Positions 44,786 to 55,487 of a stretch of DNA of 64,000 bases are shown here, one piece after another. Under the pieces are notes generated by a model, which had not been told where the DNA came from, ran no database searches, and saw only the letters and a program-made list of their open reading frames with translations. How positions within the stretch are numbered: position 1 is the first letter of the stretch; the number at the start of each line of letters is the position of its first letter. The DNA is from an uncultured Ectothiorhodospiraceae bacterium (GTDB lineage Bacteria; Pseudomonadota; Gammaproteobacteria; UBA9214). Both the position numbers and the translations under genes were made by a program. The stretch lies in contig CAMYMI010000003.1 of assembly GCA_947259415.1 (NCBI GenBank), forward strand, positions 1-64,000, given 5' to 3'.

Positions 44786-45063
44786 TTCAATCAGAGTCGG
44801 CATGTTAGTACGCGAATCCATCAAACCAGTAATAGAGGTTGCAGAAACCTGCCTCGATGCCCGGCTGTAGATTTGGAGGGTTCTAACGGATGTCGGCTTC
44901 TATTCCGCATAACGACATGATTCCTATGCAATGAGCATTCTCTGCGCGGATTGCGTGGCGCTATGATTCTTCCTTGTCAAACGATACGACGAGTGCTGAA
45001 TCAAACAACTAGATAAAGCTACATCAATTCGACATAATGATAGAGGCTATAAGGATACGTGAT
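44786..45063. other. Non-coding region before the DUF5916-type gene
   Basis: With the remnant before it, this forms the 420-bp gap after the PP-loop gene. I see no other gene or repeat. It probably holds the promoter of the outer-membrane protein gene, but I cannot point to a clear pair of boxes. Confidence 0.4.
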
Positions 45064-47169
45064 ATGGCTAATAAATATGTATTATCACTAAGTACACTTT
45101 TTTTATTATGCATTGTTACATTTCGCATAGCCGAGGCGGAAACACCATTACCCGGTCATCAACGCTCACTTCAGGCACCCCTGATTGAGGCGCGTCCTAT
45201 TGCTGGTGAAATACCGGCCAGAATATCGATTCCTGCACCACCCAGCATTGATGGTGTGCTTGACGAACTAGTCTGGAAACAAGCCATCGTTTCACAAGGT
45301 TTCTGGTGCTCTCTTCAGGAAAAACAGCCCTCTGATAAGACTGAAGTATTGGTTCTTGCGGATGAAAACTATCTCTATTTTGGCTTTCGCATGTATGACG
45401 ATGATCCTGAGGCAATCCAGTCTATCACTACAGTTCGCGACGTGGGACTGGGATATGATGACTCAATTACGATAGAACTCGATACATTTTTTAATCGTCG
45501 CGATATTTCTGAATTTTCTCTAAACCCGAGTGGCACCCAAAGCGATGAAATAGCCGGCGGTCGGTCGTCGAAGATTGAATGGAAGGGAGACTGGCTGGGA
45601 GCGGCAACGCGCACACAATTCGGTTGGTCGGCAGAGTTTGCGATACCCTTCGATATACTGAACTACAAAACGGGCGACACTATATTCGGTCTTAATTTTG
45701 TGCGCTATCAAAGCCGCACCAAAGAACACAGCTACTGGGCAGATGTGACGCCACAAGTGCTGAATGAAGAGATGGGTCAACTCACTGGGCTTGTGCTGCC
45801 TCCAGTAGATGGAAAGAAGGCATGGACATTCATGCCTTATTTGTTGGCAGGAAAAGACATTCCTGACAAGAAAGGTAAAATCGAGGATACCTTGGTAACG
45901 GCTGGCATTGATATGCGCTATCAGCCACGCCCAAACCTCACCGGCATGTTTGCCGCCAATCCAGACTTCAGCCAAGTCGAAGAGGCGGTTACGGATATTA
46001 GTTTCTCCTATACGGAAAAAGCGGTTGCTGATAATCGCCCTTTTTTCATCGAAGGCGGAAAATATTTTAGTCGTAATAGAGCGTATTTCTATTCCAATCG
46101 TGTACCAGACTTCGATATTGGAGCAAAGGGATTTGGTCGTCTTGGCCGAACACAATTCGGCCTGTTGGCTACACGTGCGCCTGACGATCGTAACGATTTC
46201 GTTGGGAAGGCGCTGTATGAGATAAATGAAACGAATTCTGCAAGTGCAACCCTGGTGAGCACCATGCAGCCGGGGTTTGACAACCTGTTGGCCGTTGCTC
46301 AATTTGGGGGCAGGCAACCTTCCGGCTTGAATTACTCATTCGATGCGGCTTTTACCGATACCAGCGATGTGACTGATCCCACAGTTCCCGAAGATACTGG
46401 TAGCCATTACAAAGGTTCGATTGGCTGGAAATCTGATTATTTTTATATCGAAGGAAGTGGCGATAATTACGATACGGAATACTTCCCTGCGAATGCGCTT
46501 CTTGATTCTGACTTGCCAGGTACTAAAGGCGCGTCGCTCATCACTGGTTATTATCAGGTAGTGTCTCACCCAACGTGGCGGGTGGTTGAGGGCTATGTAG
46601 GTACTAATTATAGAGAAACAGATGCCGGCAAAAAGCAACAACAAAAGGTTTTTGGTTCAGGCAGCATAGAATTCAACAATGATGTTCGTGTCGGGGCGTA
46701 TGTTGAAGATGGTACTTACCGGCCTGTCACCGATACACGTGGTGTTTTTGAGGACAATACCAACGATGATCGTTATTACAGCATAACTACGGATTTCAAT
46801 ACACGAAGCAACCGCTATTCAGTCGGCCTGCAATATGACTGGGGTGACCTGGGGGGTGCTTCGTATGAATATTATGCGGCCTATGGATGGTTACGCCCGG
46901 TGGACCCTGTATACCTGAGTTTATCAGCGGAAAGGACAGAAAGTTTCGGCACATTCGACCAATTAGTGCTCGTGGGCTCATGGAGCATAACTCCGGAGCA
47001 TTCAGTTGCTGCCCGGTACATATACAGCGAGGATGATAATGACGATGACCAGTTCTATCGTCTTGCCTATGGGTATCGGCCACGCAAGGGACTCGATATC
47101 TTTGCAGTCTATGATGACGATACGATCAAAGATGCAGAATATTCGATAAAACTTGTGAAAACCTTTTAA
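45064..47169 (+). CDS. CBM9-like/DUF5916 outer-membrane protein
   Basis: The 701-aa protein starts at the ATG at 45064 (AAGGA 8 nt upstream) and has a signal peptide ending near AEAE. Residues about 50-230 form a CBM9-like domain (PPSIDGVLDELVWKQA, DENYLYFGFRMYDDDPEAIQ). The remainder is a DUF5916-type beta-barrel (NPDFSQVEEAVTDISFSYTE, RPFFIEGGKYF) ending in Phe after YSIKLVKTF. Such proteins are thought to bind or pass carbohydrates at the outer membrane; the function is not established. The gene is AT-richer than the window average. Confidence 0.85.
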   Translation: MANKYVLSLSTLFLLCIVTFRIAEAETPLPGHQRSLQAPLIEARPIAGEIPARISIPAPPSIDGVLDELVWKQAIVSQGFWCSLQEKQPSDKTEVLVLADENYLYFGFRMYDDDPEAIQSITTVRDVGLGYDDSITIELDTFFNRRDISEFSLNPSGTQSDEIAGGRSSKIEWKGDWLGAATRTQFGWSAEFAIPFDILNYKTGDTIFGLNFVRYQSRTKEHSYWADVTPQVLNEEMGQLTGLVLPPVDGKKAWTFMPYLLAGKDIPDKKGKIEDTLVTAGIDMRYQPRPNLTGMFAANPDFSQVEEAVTDISFSYTEKAVADNRPFFIEGGKYFSRNRAYFYSNRVPDFDIGAKGFGRLGRTQFGLLATRAPDDRNDFVGKALYEINETNSASATLVSTMQPGFDNLLAVAQFGGRQPSGLNYSFDAAFTDTSDVTDPTVPEDTGSHYKGSIGWKSDYFYIEGSGDNYDTEYFPANALLDSDLPGTKGASLITGYYQVVSHPTWRVVEGYVGTNYRETDAGKKQQQKVFGSGSIEFNNDVRVGAYVEDGTYRPVTDTRGVFEDNTNDDRYYSITTDFNTRSNRYSVGLQYDWGDLGGASYEYYAAYGWLRPVDPVYLSLSAERTESFGTFDQLVLVGSWSITPEHSVAARYIYSEDDNDDDQFYRLAYGYRPRKGLDIFAVYDDDTIKDAEYSIKLVKTF

Positions 47170-47360
47170 GGTCAGAATCAGCAGGCTCTGGACGCCATAT
47201 TCCTAATCCATCGTCCCTTGGACTCGTCCGTTTGCATGGCCCTCTCAAGCGGTGGATAATTAATACTTCCATCTGTCCGTGTCATCACGGCAGGCCAGGA
47301 TGGAGCCGTCCGAAACGCAACAACCATTCCGAATCAGAATAATGATAGGGGAGACGAGCA

Positions 47361-47561
47361 ATGAAACTGCAATATGATGTCATCGAGGACGTCTTTGACG
47401 ACACCACCCACATCCGCACCATGACGGAACAGGCCCAACTGCCCTCTGGCGGCTGGCTGATCCGGACGACGCTCTACACGCCGAACCACATCACCATGGA
47501 TGTCACGCACGTCTCGGATAAAAAATGTAAGAAGAAGCCGCTGTTCAAGCCGATTGCCTGA
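47361..47561 (+). CDS. Small conserved-looking hypothetical protein
   Basis: The 66-aa soluble protein has a beta-rich pattern (GGWLIRTTLYTPNHITMDVT) and a lysine-rich tail (DKKCKKKPLFKP). GGGGAGACGAG precedes the ATG. I recognise no family. It is isolated between the glycan locus and galU. Confidence 0.55.
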   Translation: MKLQYDVIEDVFDDTTHIRTMTEQAQLPSGGWLIRTTLYTPNHITMDVTHVSDKKCKKKPLFKPIA

Positions 47562-47589
47562 GGGTTTTCGCGTTTGCCTTGATGATCGT

Positions 47590-47609
47590 ATTCCCGCACA
47601 TGCGGGAAT
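47590..47609. repeat. Short palindrome ATTCCCGCACATGCGGGAAT
   Basis: Two 9-bp arms with a 2-nt loop lie 29 bp past the small hypothetical gene. No T-run follows on the plus strand. It may be a REP-type unit or a processing site. Confidence 0.45.
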
Positions 47610-47715
47610 GCGCGCCAGGCTGAATCATTGATTACCGGGTTTCGGGTCTCCGCCGCGGTTCGGGCGGACTGACTGGTTGATCAGCCTTTGAGGTGAGCCG
47701 GGTCGTGCTGTCAGA

Positions 47716-48630
47716 TCAGTCGTTGATGGCCCACTTGCCTTCTTTTAGCTTCTGGCCGAACTCCATTTCCAGGTACTCGAGGAATTCCTCGCGCAGTTCG
47801 GGGTGCATGAGCGCGTACTCGACCGTTGCCTGCAGGTAGCCCAACTTGCTGCCACAGTCGTAGCGCTTGCCCTCGAAACGGTAGGCCAGCACCCGCTCGT
47901 CGTAGAGCAGCTGCTCAATGGCATCGGTCAGCTGTATCTCGCCGCCCGCCCCGCTCGGGATGTTCTCCAGGTGATTGAAGATGGTCGGGTTGAGGATATA
48001 GCGCCCGACCACGGCCATATTGGAGCGGGCGTCCTCGGGTGCGGGCTTCTCGACGATTTGCCGCACATGGCTGATCCGGCCATTGGTGTCTTCCGGGTCC
48101 ACGATCCCGTACTTGTCGGTTTCCGCGGGCGGCACCTCCTCGACACCGAGGATGCTGCAGCCATGTTCGTCGTACACGGAGATCATCTGCTCAAGCACGC
48201 CTTTTTCATTCGTATTGATCAGGTCATCCGCCAGGATCACGGCAAAGGGATTGTTCCCCACGACCCGCTGGGCACACAACACGGCATGCCCCAGACCGAG
48301 TGCCTCCGCTTGCCGGATATAGACGCAGGTGACGTTCGCGGGGACGATGTTCTGCACCACCTTGAGTATGTCGGTCTTGCCCTTTTTCTCCAGCTCGGTC
48401 TCGAGTTGAAAGTTCTTGTCGAAGTGATCCGGGATGGCGCGCTTGCTGTTGCTGGTCACGAAGATCAGTTCGTCGATGCCGGCATTCACCGCCTCCTCGG
48501 CGGCGTACTGGATCAGCGGCTTGTCCACCACCGGCAGCATTTCCTTGGGACTGGCCTTGGTGGCCGGGAGGAAGCGGGTGCCGAGGCCGGCAACGGGGAA
48601 TACGGCTTTCTTGACTGGCTTGGGCTTCAT
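47716..48630 (-). CDS. galU: UTP-glucose-1-phosphate uridylyltransferase
   Basis: The 304-aa enzyme makes UDP-glucose. The nucleotide-binding [20 protein letters not shown], the catalytic [10 protein letters not shown] and AVILADDLI are visible. I start at the ATG at 48628-48630 (MKPKPVKK); a longer reading to 48864 would run back into manC. It follows manC after 14 bp and is probably co-transcribed. Its product feeds GalE, the glucan synthase and UDP-glucuronate-derived sugars of the locus. Confidence 0.96.
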   Translation of the reverse strand: MKPKPVKKAVFPVAGLGTRFLPATKASPKEMLPVVDKPLIQYAAEEAVNAGIDELIFVTSNSKRAIPDHFDKNFQLETELEKKGKTDILKVVQNIVPANVTCVYIRQAEALGLGHAVLCAQRVVGNNPFAVILADDLINTNEKGVLEQMISVYDEHGCSILGVEEVPPAETDKYGIVDPEDTNGRISHVRQIVEKPAPEDARSNMAVVGRYILNPTIFNHLENIPSGAGGEIQLTDAIEQLLYDERVLAYRFEGKRYDCGSKLGYLQATVEYALMHPELREEFLEYLEMEFGQKLKEGKWAIND

Positions 48631-48644
48631 TTTGAATGGTTCTC

Positions 48645-50069
48645 TCAGTTTTCCTGAACGCGGTTGTAGACATCCTCGAAGCGCACGATGTCGTCCTCGC
48701 CGAGGTAGCTGCCAGACTGGATCTCGATGACCTCGAGCGGGATGGCGCCCGGGTTCTCGAGGCGGTGGCGTTCGCCCATGGGGATGTAGGTTGACTCGTT
48801 CTCGTGCAGGTTGAATACGTTGTCGCCGCAGGTCACGCGCGCGGTGCCCTTCACCACCACCCAATGCTCGGCGCGGTGGTGGTGCATCTGCAGCGACAGG
48901 CTGGCGCCGGGGTTGACGGTCAGGCGCTTGACCTGAAAACGGGCCCCGTTGTCGACGCCCTCGTAGGAACCCCAGGGCCGGTAGACCCGGCGGTGCACCC
49001 GGCTTTCCTCGCGGTTGGCGCGCTTCAGCTGGCCAACGATCTCCTTCACGTCCTGGGCCCGCTCCTTGTTGGTCACCAGCACGGCATCGGCGGTCTCCAC
49101 CACCACGACGTCATCCAGCCCCACGGTGGCCAGGCAGCGGTGCTGGGCGACCAGGAAGGCATTGTGGGTGTCGTGGGTGATGACATCGCCCTGCACCACG
49201 TTGCCGTCCTCGTTGCGCGGGCAGACATTCCACAGGGCGGGCCAGGCACCGATATCGGACCAGCCGGCCGCAAACGGCACCACCACCGCGTTGCCGGTCT
49301 TCTCCATCACGGCATAGTCGATGGAGTCACCGGGGCAGGCGTGAAAGGCGGCCTTGTCGACCCGGAAGAAATCGATGTCCTGCGCGCCCTTGTCCATGGC
49401 CTGGCGGCAGGCCTCGAGGATATCGGGGCGGAACCGCTCGATCTCCGCCAGCCACTGGTCGGTGCGCATCAGGAAGATACCGCTGTTCCAGTAATAGTCG
49501 CCGTCATTGATATAGCGCTCGGCGGTGGCCTGGTCCGGCTTTTCGACGAAACGGGCCACCTGGAAGGCCTCGCCCTCCCCCAGTTCGCCATCGCGCTTGA
49601 TATAGCCGTAGCCTGTTTCTGCGGCATTCGGGACCACGCCGAAGGTGACCAGGGCGCCCTGCTCGGCATGGAGACGGCCCTGACCCACGGCATCGAGAAA
49701 CGGCTGGCGTTCGCTGATGACGTGGTCGGCGGGCATTATCATCATCAGGGAATCCGGATCCTTTCCGGCGAGGTAGAGCGCGGCCAGCGTCAGTGCCGGT
49801 GCGGTATTGCGGCCCTGCGGTTCGAGGATAATCGTGGCCGGCTGCTTGCCGAGCTGGCTGACCTGTTCGGCGACCAGGAAGCGGTGCTCCTCGTTGCAGA
49901 CGTAGACGGCATCACCGACGTCGGGCAGGCCATCGAGCCGGTTGGCGGTCTCCTGTAGCAGCGTCTGCTCCGTGATCAACGGCAGCAGCGGCTTAGGATA
50001 GAATTCACGTGACAGGGGCCAGAGCCGTGAGCCCGAGCCGCCGGAGAGTATTACCGGGTAGAGTTTCAT
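48645..50069 (-). CDS. manC: Mannose-1-phosphate guanylyltransferase / mannose-6-phosphate isomerase
   Basis: At 474 aa this is a two-domain ManC/AlgA-type protein. The N-terminal GDP-mannose pyrophosphorylase part has the signature [20 protein letters not shown]. The C-terminal cupin has [20 protein letters not shown], the metal-binding isomerase region. It makes GDP-mannose for polysaccharides. It heads a manC-galU pair at the end of the glycan region. Confidence 0.96.
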   Translation of the reverse strand: MKLYPVILSGGSGSRLWPLSREFYPKPLLPLITEQTLLQETANRLDGLPDVGDAVYVCNEEHRFLVAEQVSQLGKQPATIILEPQGRNTAPALTLAALYLAGKDPDSLMMIMPADHVISERQPFLDAVGQGRLHAEQGALVTFGVVPNAAETGYGYIKRDGELGEGEAFQVARFVEKPDQATAERYINDGDYYWNSGIFLMRTDQWLAEIERFRPDILEACRQAMDKGAQDIDFFRVDKAAFHACPGDSIDYAVMEKTGNAVVVPFAAGWSDIGAWPALWNVCPRNEDGNVVQGDVITHDTHNAFLVAQHRCLATVGLDDVVVVETADAVLVTNKERAQDVKEIVGQLKRANREESRVHRRVYRPWGSYEGVDNGARFQVKRLTVNPGASLSLQMHHHRAEHWVVVKGTARVTCGDNVFNLHENESTYIPMGERHRLENPGAIPLEVIEIQSGSYLGEDDIVRFEDVYNRVQEN

Positions 50070-50480
50070 CTGATCACACCGTGGTTTATTGCTGCGAGTG
50101 AAGTGTCGTCCATCATTCCCTCAATCATCGGCGCTTGCCCGCGTAATTTAAGCACGGCCTGCGGCGCCTGTTTGCCTTGCTGATCCCTGCCGGCACTGGT
50201 TGGCATCGCCTTACGTTCCCGGTGTACATAAGATATTTTTCTTATTTAACATTATCTTACGGTAATTAGGGTAAGTATAACCGCTCTGCCGGTTGAGGTC
50301 ACCCCGAAAGGGTTGTGGAATCGCCTTGGATCAACCCTCTCCCTGCCCTCTCCCACTCATGGGAGAGGGGGTTTCTATGTTGTGATACCGCGCCTGTATC
50401 CGATTAAGCGCCGGGCATAACGAGTGGCTTGTGACTGCCCTCTCCCGTGACCGGGAGAGGGCTACCAATTGGTCAGCTGC
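50070..50480. other. Non-coding region with two GGGAGAGGG-type stem-loops
   Basis: Stem-loops lie at about 50338-50372 (CCCTCTCCCACTCATGGGAG) and 50437-50461 (CCCTCTCCCGTGACCGGGAG). Between them, ATTAAGCGCCGGGCATAA also occurs, as its complement, in element F at 61864-61881. The part next to manC is AT-rich and may hold its promoter. Confidence 0.55.
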
Positions 50481-50759
50481 TTAGGGACGGGGAGAAATAG
50501 TCGTCAGGTTGGGGCGGTTTTTCTCCACGGTCTTGAACCCGATTCCCTTCACATTGGCGAGCTGATCAACGCTGGTAAACGGGCCATGGGCCTCGCGGTA
50601 TTGCACAATGGCCACTGCCTTGCGTTCACCCACCCCATCGATAGCATCGGCCAGTGTGCTGGCATCGGCGGTGTTGATATTGAGTGGACCTGACAGTGCC
50701 TGGGTTGAGATTGCCAGTAGGATCGAGAACAGCAGGTAGACGGGTCTTAGATATGACAT
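50481..50759 (-). CDS. ComEA-like helix-hairpin-helix protein
   Basis: The 92-aa protein has a signal peptide (MSYLRPVYLLFSILLAISTQ) and then a ComEA-type double helix-hairpin-helix (LNINTADASTLADAIDGVGE, FTSVDQLANVKGIGFKTVEK). Such small periplasmic proteins bind incoming DNA in natural transformation. GGAG lies 8 nt before the ATG. It is next to pyrF, with no other competence gene near. Confidence 0.9.
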   Translation of the reverse strand: MSYLRPVYLLFSILLAISTQALSGPLNINTADASTLADAIDGVGERKAVAIVQYREAHGPFTSVDQLANVKGIGFKTVEKNRPNLTTISPRP

Positions 50760-50856
50760 GGTATCGGCTCCTTTTCGTTGTATTCATCCCTGATAGACAG
50801 CACATCCCCGCTGCGGTACAGACGGGGACTGCTGCCAAGCTTACAGCGGAGCGGGC

Positions 50857-51573
50857 CTAGTTGAATGCGGCCAATTCTGAATTGATGGTACGCAATACAC
50901 CCGGCGGATCGTCCGCCTGGGTCACCGGACGCCCGATGACTAGGTAGCTGGAGCCATTGCCGAGCGCGGCGGCCGGTGTCATGACGCGGCGCTGGTCATC
51001 CACCTGACTGCCGGACGGCCTGATTCCCGGTGTGACCAGCCGAAAACCAGGTCCGAAGCGTTCGCGCAGTTGGGCGGTTTCCCGCGATGAGCACACCACC
51101 CCGTCGAGGCCGCACTGGTGCGCCAGGGTCGCGAGGCGAATGACATTGTCCTCTGCAGTGCCGGACAGTCCAACCGCATGCAGGTCACGATCATCCATGC
51201 TGGTCAGGATGGTCACGGCAACCAGCAGCGGCCGTCTGCTTCCCTGCTCCAGCGCCTCGCGTGCCGCGTTCAGCATGCGTTCGCCTCCCAGTGCATGCAC
51301 ATTCAGCATCCATATGCCGAGGCCCGCGGCCGCACGGCAGGCCCTGGCGACGGTGGTGGGTATGTCATGAAACTTCAGGTCCAGGAAGACCTCGAAGCCC
51401 TGCTCGGCAAGCGCGCCAACAAACTGCGGGCCGGCGCTGGTAAACAGTTCCTTGCCGACCTTGAGCCGGCACTGGCCGGGTTCCAGACGCCTGACCAGCG
51501 GCCAGGCCGACTCGGCATCCGGGTAGTCCAGCGCCACAATGACCCGTGGTCCAAGGTTTTCCATGTTACTCAT
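50857..51573 (-). CDS. pyrF: Orotidine 5'-phosphate decarboxylase
   Basis: The 238-aa TIM-barrel enzyme makes UMP. The start [16 protein letters not shown], the catalytic [17 protein letters not shown] (Asp-Lys-His-Asp), and the phosphate-binding [10 protein letters not shown] and [10 protein letters not shown] are visible. It belongs to the conserved lapB-pyrF order; a REP-rich 320-bp gap separates them here. Confidence 0.97.
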   Translation of the reverse strand: MSNMENLGPRVIVALDYPDAESAWPLVRRLEPGQCRLKVGKELFTSAGPQFVGALAEQGFEVFLDLKFHDIPTTVARACRAAAGLGIWMLNVHALGGERMLNAAREALEQGSRRPLLVAVTILTSMDDRDLHAVGLSGTAEDNVIRLATLAHQCGLDGVVCSSRETAQLRERFGPGFRLVTPGIRPSGSQVDDQRRVMTPAAALGNGSSYLVIGRPVTQADDPPGVLRTINSELAAFN

Positions 51574-51790
51574 GCTGTCGTATTTCCATGTTTGTGCCGG
51601 GGATACACGATTCTAACGGGTAAGTCTGCCATGATTATGGTTTTGGTATAGATCTGCGAGAAAAATGATACGGCATTATGATGCAGTGAGGTTTTCGTTA
51701 TGCTGTCAGCCGCCAGCAGCCGGTACCCGATGTGCACACCATGCCATGTATTACGCGCCTCGATTCTATCTTTGTGTATCTATCGCGCCG

Positions 51791-51891
51791 GTCGGGTTCA
51801 GCACGAAGCGCCGTAACCCGACAATAAACAATCGTCGGATTACGCTTGCGCTAATCCGACCTACGGTTGCAATCGCGCCCGCGGGCGCGAT
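51791..51891. repeat. Cluster of three palindromes downstream of lapB
   Basis: They are GTCGGGTT / AACCCGAC (51791-51822), GTCGGATTA / TAATCCGAC (51834-51860) and a perfect 20-bp palindrome ATCGCGCCCGCGGGCGCGAT (51872-51891). They look like REP-type units and may protect the 3' end of the lapB message. The remainder of 51574-51790 shows nothing recognisable. Confidence 0.65.
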
Positions 51892-51896
51892 AAATA

Positions 51897-53063
51897 CTAG
51901 TCGCCCACGACACCGGGTATCGGCTTGACGGTATTCCAGTGCTTGCATCCCGGACACTGCCAGTGGATGGTCTTGCCCGAGAAGCCGCAATCATGACAGG
52001 TATACACGGGCCTGCTTTCCTGCAGCCGGTCGGTGAGCTTTTTCAGGATCATCAGGTTCTCGCGTTTGGCACCGTCACAGTCCGCCAAATTGAGCTCGAT
52101 GAAACGTGCCAGTCCACGTACCGAGGGCCGCTTGCCGAGCTGATCGGCAATAAAATCGGAGGCTGCCTGCATCCCGCGTTCCCGGGCCAGCAGGTCTGTC
52201 AGGACCAGCACCGGTGCGATGCCGTTGTAACGCGGTATGGCGGCGTGCAGATAATCGATCATGCTGTCGACGCTGCCGAGCGACTTGTGACAGGCGTACA
52301 TGCGGTCGAGCACCTCGGGTAACAGATCGATATCCTGCGCCTCGACCTGGCGGTAGGCCATCAATGCGGCCTCGGGCTGTCCAGCCTGCTGCTCGATGTC
52401 GCCGAGCAGGATACTTGCGCGCGCGCACTGCCTGTCATGCGCCATGGCCTGTGCCAGCAGATCACGGGCCTTGTCCATATCACCCTGCTGGCGCGCCTGC
52501 TCTGCCAGCTCGCAATAGAACTGGGCGATGATGGGGCTGGCAGGCTGGACACCGACCTGCTCCATCTTTTCCGCCGTCTCGATGGCGTTGTCCCACTCAT
52601 GCTCCTGCTGGTATATATCCAGCAACAGGGGGAGCACCCGGTCAAGGTAGACGTTCTTCTGTTCGAGTTCACTGAACAGGGCCTCTGCCCGATCCAGCAA
52701 TCCTGCGCGCATGTAGTCCTGACCCAGCTCCAGCAGGGCATCGGTACGCTGCTCGTTACTCAGGGTTTCGCGCGCTATCAGGTTCTGGTGAATGCGTATG
52801 GCACGGTCGACTTCACCGCGTCTCCTGAAGAGGTTGCCCAGCGCCAGGTGGGTTTCGAAGGTATCCGCGGTAACCTCGAGCATCCGGATGAAGACATCGA
52901 TCGCCTTGTCAGGCTGCTCGTTGAGGAGGTAGTTCAGGCCCTCGAGATACTGCGGACTGAGGATGGTCTCCGGGTGACTGCCCTGTTTGCTCTTGCTGCG
53001 GGTCGCGGCGATCCAGCCGCCCAGGGCGGCAACTGGCAGCAGGAACCAGATCAGTTCCTGCAT
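51897..53063 (-). CDS. lapB: Lipopolysaccharide assembly protein B (YciM)
   Basis: The 388-aa protein has an N-terminal inner-membrane helix (MQELIWFLLPVAALGGWIAA). Tetratricopeptide repeats follow from about 45 to 330, and a C-terminal rubredoxin-like metal site has YTCHDCGFSGKTIHWQCPGC. LapB controls LpxC turnover by FtsH and so sets LPS synthesis. Its usual upstream partner lapA (between ihfB and lapB) is absent: the 225-bp gap has no LapA-like frame. Confidence 0.95.
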   Translation of the reverse strand: MQELIWFLLPVAALGGWIAATRSKSKQGSHPETILSPQYLEGLNYLLNEQPDKAIDVFIRMLEVTADTFETHLALGNLFRRRGEVDRAIRIHQNLIARETLSNEQRTDALLELGQDYMRAGLLDRAEALFSELEQKNVYLDRVLPLLLDIYQQEHEWDNAIETAEKMEQVGVQPASPIIAQFYCELAEQARQQGDMDKARDLLAQAMAHDRQCARASILLGDIEQQAGQPEAALMAYRQVEAQDIDLLPEVLDRMYACHKSLGSVDSMIDYLHAAIPRYNGIAPVLVLTDLLARERGMQAASDFIADQLGKRPSVRGLARFIELNLADCDGAKRENLMILKKLTDRLQESRPVYTCHDCGFSGKTIHWQCPGCKHWNTVKPIPGVVGD

Positions 53064-53288
53064 GACCGGGACCGTTGTATACCGTTATCTGCCATGTTCG
53101 GGATTACATTCCATACGCAGCGGGCACCTGCTGCCAGAGTGAAAGATGCGGCACCTGTACAGGACACAGGGTCGTGGGCCGGATGCATCACCGTCAACCT
53201 GGCCGGGGAATTGTGGAGGCAGCGGCAGGGTTGGTTCTCCCCGGCTAGCCCGGAAAAAACAACCTGCCCTGCGCAGATAGACCGGCCG

Positions 53289-53600
53289 CTAGGCCGTCTC
53301 TCTCTCCCTTTCGCGCTGGAAACTGTTATTCACCCGTTCCCTGAGTTCCTTGCCCGGTTTGAAATGTGGCACATACTTTGCGGCCAGTGCAACCGACTCG
53401 CCCGTTTTCGGATTTCTGCCAATCCGCGGTGGTCGGTAATGCAGGGAGAAACTGCCGAATCCCCTGATCTCGATCCGCTGACCGCTTGCCAGTGCATGAC
53501 TCATCTGGTCAAGTAAACTCTTGACCGCAAGTTCAACGTCCTTGTGGTTCAGATGGCTGTTCTTTGTTGCCAATATTTCTACCAGTTCAGATTTTGTCAT
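53289..53600 (-). CDS. ihfB: Integration host factor beta subunit
   Basis: At 103 aa it is typical IHF-beta: [20 protein letters not shown], the [20 protein letters not shown] arm, and the [11 protein letters not shown] end. The last residues (QRERERETA) are a charged tail. It pairs with IhfA, encoded at 2622-2921. It follows rpsA by 54 bp, the conserved arrangement. Confidence 0.97.
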   Translation of the reverse strand: MTKSELVEILATKNSHLNHKDVELAVKSLLDQMSHALASGQRIEIRGFGSFSLHYRPPRIGRNPKTGESVALAAKYVPHFKPGKELRERVNNSFQRERERETA

Positions 53601-53654
53601 TTTTTCTCCACCCAGCTGGATTAACCAGTTCCAGTTAAGACCTTGCTCAGCAGG

Positions 53655-55328
53655 CTAATCATCTTCGTTCATTTGCTGCTTGAGCACATCCCCCAAATTT
53701 GTTTTTGCCTCGGCACTCTCCGAGCCGTAGTCCTGAAGCATCGCGGCTTCATCCGCACTGTCCTTTGCCTTGATAGACAGGCTGATGGTCCGGTTCTTGC
53801 GATCCACGCCCATGAACTTGGCCTCAACCTCGTCACCCACCGTCAATATGGTACGTGCATCCTCGATCCGGTCACGTGACAGTTCTGAGGCACGCAGGGT
53901 ACCTTCGACGCCGTCACCCAGATCGATGATAGCCGCCTTGGCATCGACATCCCTGACGACCCCTTTGACGATACTGCCCTTGCTGTGCTCGGCAACGAAG
54001 TTTGAATACGGGTCCTTTTCGAGCTGCTTGACGCCCAGCGATATGCGCTCGCGCTCGGGGTCTACCGAGAGTACGACCGCCTCGATCTCCTCGCCCTTGG
54101 AATAATTGTGCACTGCCTCTTCACCCGGCTCGTTCCAGGAGATATCAGACAGGTGCACCAGACCGTCGATACCGCCATCCAGACCAATAAAGATACCGAA
54201 ATCGGTGATCGACTTGATCAGGCCCTTGACATGCTCGCCCTTGTTGTGGGTAGCAGCAAACTCGTCCCAGGGGTTCGGGAAACACTGCTTGATACCCAGC
54301 GAGATACGGCGGCGTTCCTCGTCAATATCGAGCACCATGACCTCGACCTCCTGGCCGATGTGCACAACCTTGGAGGGACTGACGTTCTTGTTGGTCCAGT
54401 CCATCTCGGAAACGTGGACCAGGCCTTCAACGCCCTCCTCGATTTCGACGAAACAGCCGTAATCGGCGATATTGGTGATCTTGCCGAACAGGCGCGAATT
54501 GGAGGGGTAACGACGTGCCAGATCCGCCCAGGGATCCTGGCCCAGCTGTTTCATGCCCAGTGAGACGCGATTGCGTTCACGATCGAACTTGAGGATCTTG
54601 ACATCGATCTCGTCACCGACATTGACGATCTCGGAAGGATGCTTGACGCGCTTCCAGGCCATGTCAGTGATATGCAACAGGCCGTCTATGCCGCCGAGGT
54701 CAACGAACACACCGTAATCGGTGAGGTTCTTGACGATCCCCTTGACCACCATGCCTTCCTGCAGACTTTCCAGCAACGCCTCGCGCTCGGCGCTGAACTC
54801 GGTCTCCACCACGGCGCGGCGCGAGACCACGACATTGTTGCGACGCTTGTCCAGTTTGATGACCTTGAACTCGAGTTCCTTGCCTTCCAGATAAACCGGA
54901 TCACGCACCGGGCGCACGTCCACCAGCGAACCGGGCAGGAATGCGCGTATATCCTCAATATCAACTGTGAAGCCACCCTTGACCTTGCCGCTGATGACAC
55001 CCGTTACGATCGCCTCGTCCTCGACTGCCTGTTCAAGACGGCGCCAGACCTGATCACGTTTTGCTTTTTCACGGGACAGCCGGGTTTCACCGAAACCGTC
55101 CTCGATGGCCTCGAGCGAGACCTCGACTTCATCACCCAGTTCAACTTCCAGTTCGCCCTGCGAATTCTTGAACTGCTCGATGGGGATAACACCTTCAGAC
55201 TTCAGGCCGGCATTGACCACAACACTGTCGGATTGGATATCAACAACCGTACCGGTGACTACAGCACCCCGCCGTAACTCCTGATGGGCAAGGCTTTCTT
55301 CAAACATTTGTGCAAAACTTTCGGTCAT
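53655..55328 (-). CDS. rpsA: 30S ribosomal protein S1
   Basis: The 557-aa protein has six S1/OB RNA-binding repeats. S1 helps the ribosome unfold and bind mRNA. I start at the ATG at 55326-55328 ([20 protein letters not shown]); a longer frame to 55373 lacks family-like residues. Repeats are recognisable by [40 protein letters not shown] and [21 protein letters not shown] promoter and hairpin lie upstream. Confidence 0.98.
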   Translation of the reverse strand: MTESFAQMFEESLAHQELRRGAVVTGTVVDIQSDSVVVNAGLKSEGVIPIEQFKNSQGELEVELGDEVEVSLEAIEDGFGETRLSREKAKRDQVWRRLEQAVEDEAIVTGVISGKVKGGFTVDIEDIRAFLPGSLVDVRPVRDPVYLEGKELEFKVIKLDKRRNNVVVSRRAVVETEFSAEREALLESLQEGMVVKGIVKNLTDYGVFVDLGGIDGLLHITDMAWKRVKHPSEIVNVGDEIDVKILKFDRERNRVSLGMKQLGQDPWADLARRYPSNSRLFGKITNIADYGCFVEIEEGVEGLVHVSEMDWTNKNVSPSKVVHIGQEVEVMVLDIDEERRRISLGIKQCFPNPWDEFAATHNKGEHVKGLIKSITDFGIFIGLDGGIDGLVHLSDISWNEPGEEAVHNYSKGEEIEAVVLSVDPERERISLGVKQLEKDPYSNFVAEHSKGSIVKGVVRDVDAKAAIIDLGDGVEGTLRASELSRDRIEDARTILTVGDEVEAKFMGVDRKNRTISLSIKAKDSADEAAMLQDYGSESAEAKTNLGDVLKQQMNEDD

Positions 55329-55409
55329 GGGATTTACGTGTCCTTGAACTGCATCGGGTACAGTCCATCTCATCAGCCACGGTATCTGGCGACACCGCGG
55401 GTCAGGTTG

Positions 55410-55458
55410 AAAAAAACGACCCGGGGCAGGCCCCGGATCTCCAGAATTATTTATTATA
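55410..55458 (-). promoter_or_regulatory. rpsA leader: promoter followed at once by a terminator-like hairpin
   Basis: On the minus strand, TATAAT (55458-55453) preceded by TATACA with a 16-nt spacer forms a candidate promoter. About 15-37 bp downstream a CCGGGG-CCTG-CCCCGG hairpin (55436-55421) is followed by GTCG and seven Ts (to 55410). It could terminate cmk transcription, or act as a leader hairpin of the rpsA message. Confidence 0.5.
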
Positions 55459-55487
55459 CGTGTATCTTCTTAATTGTATACGATTTT

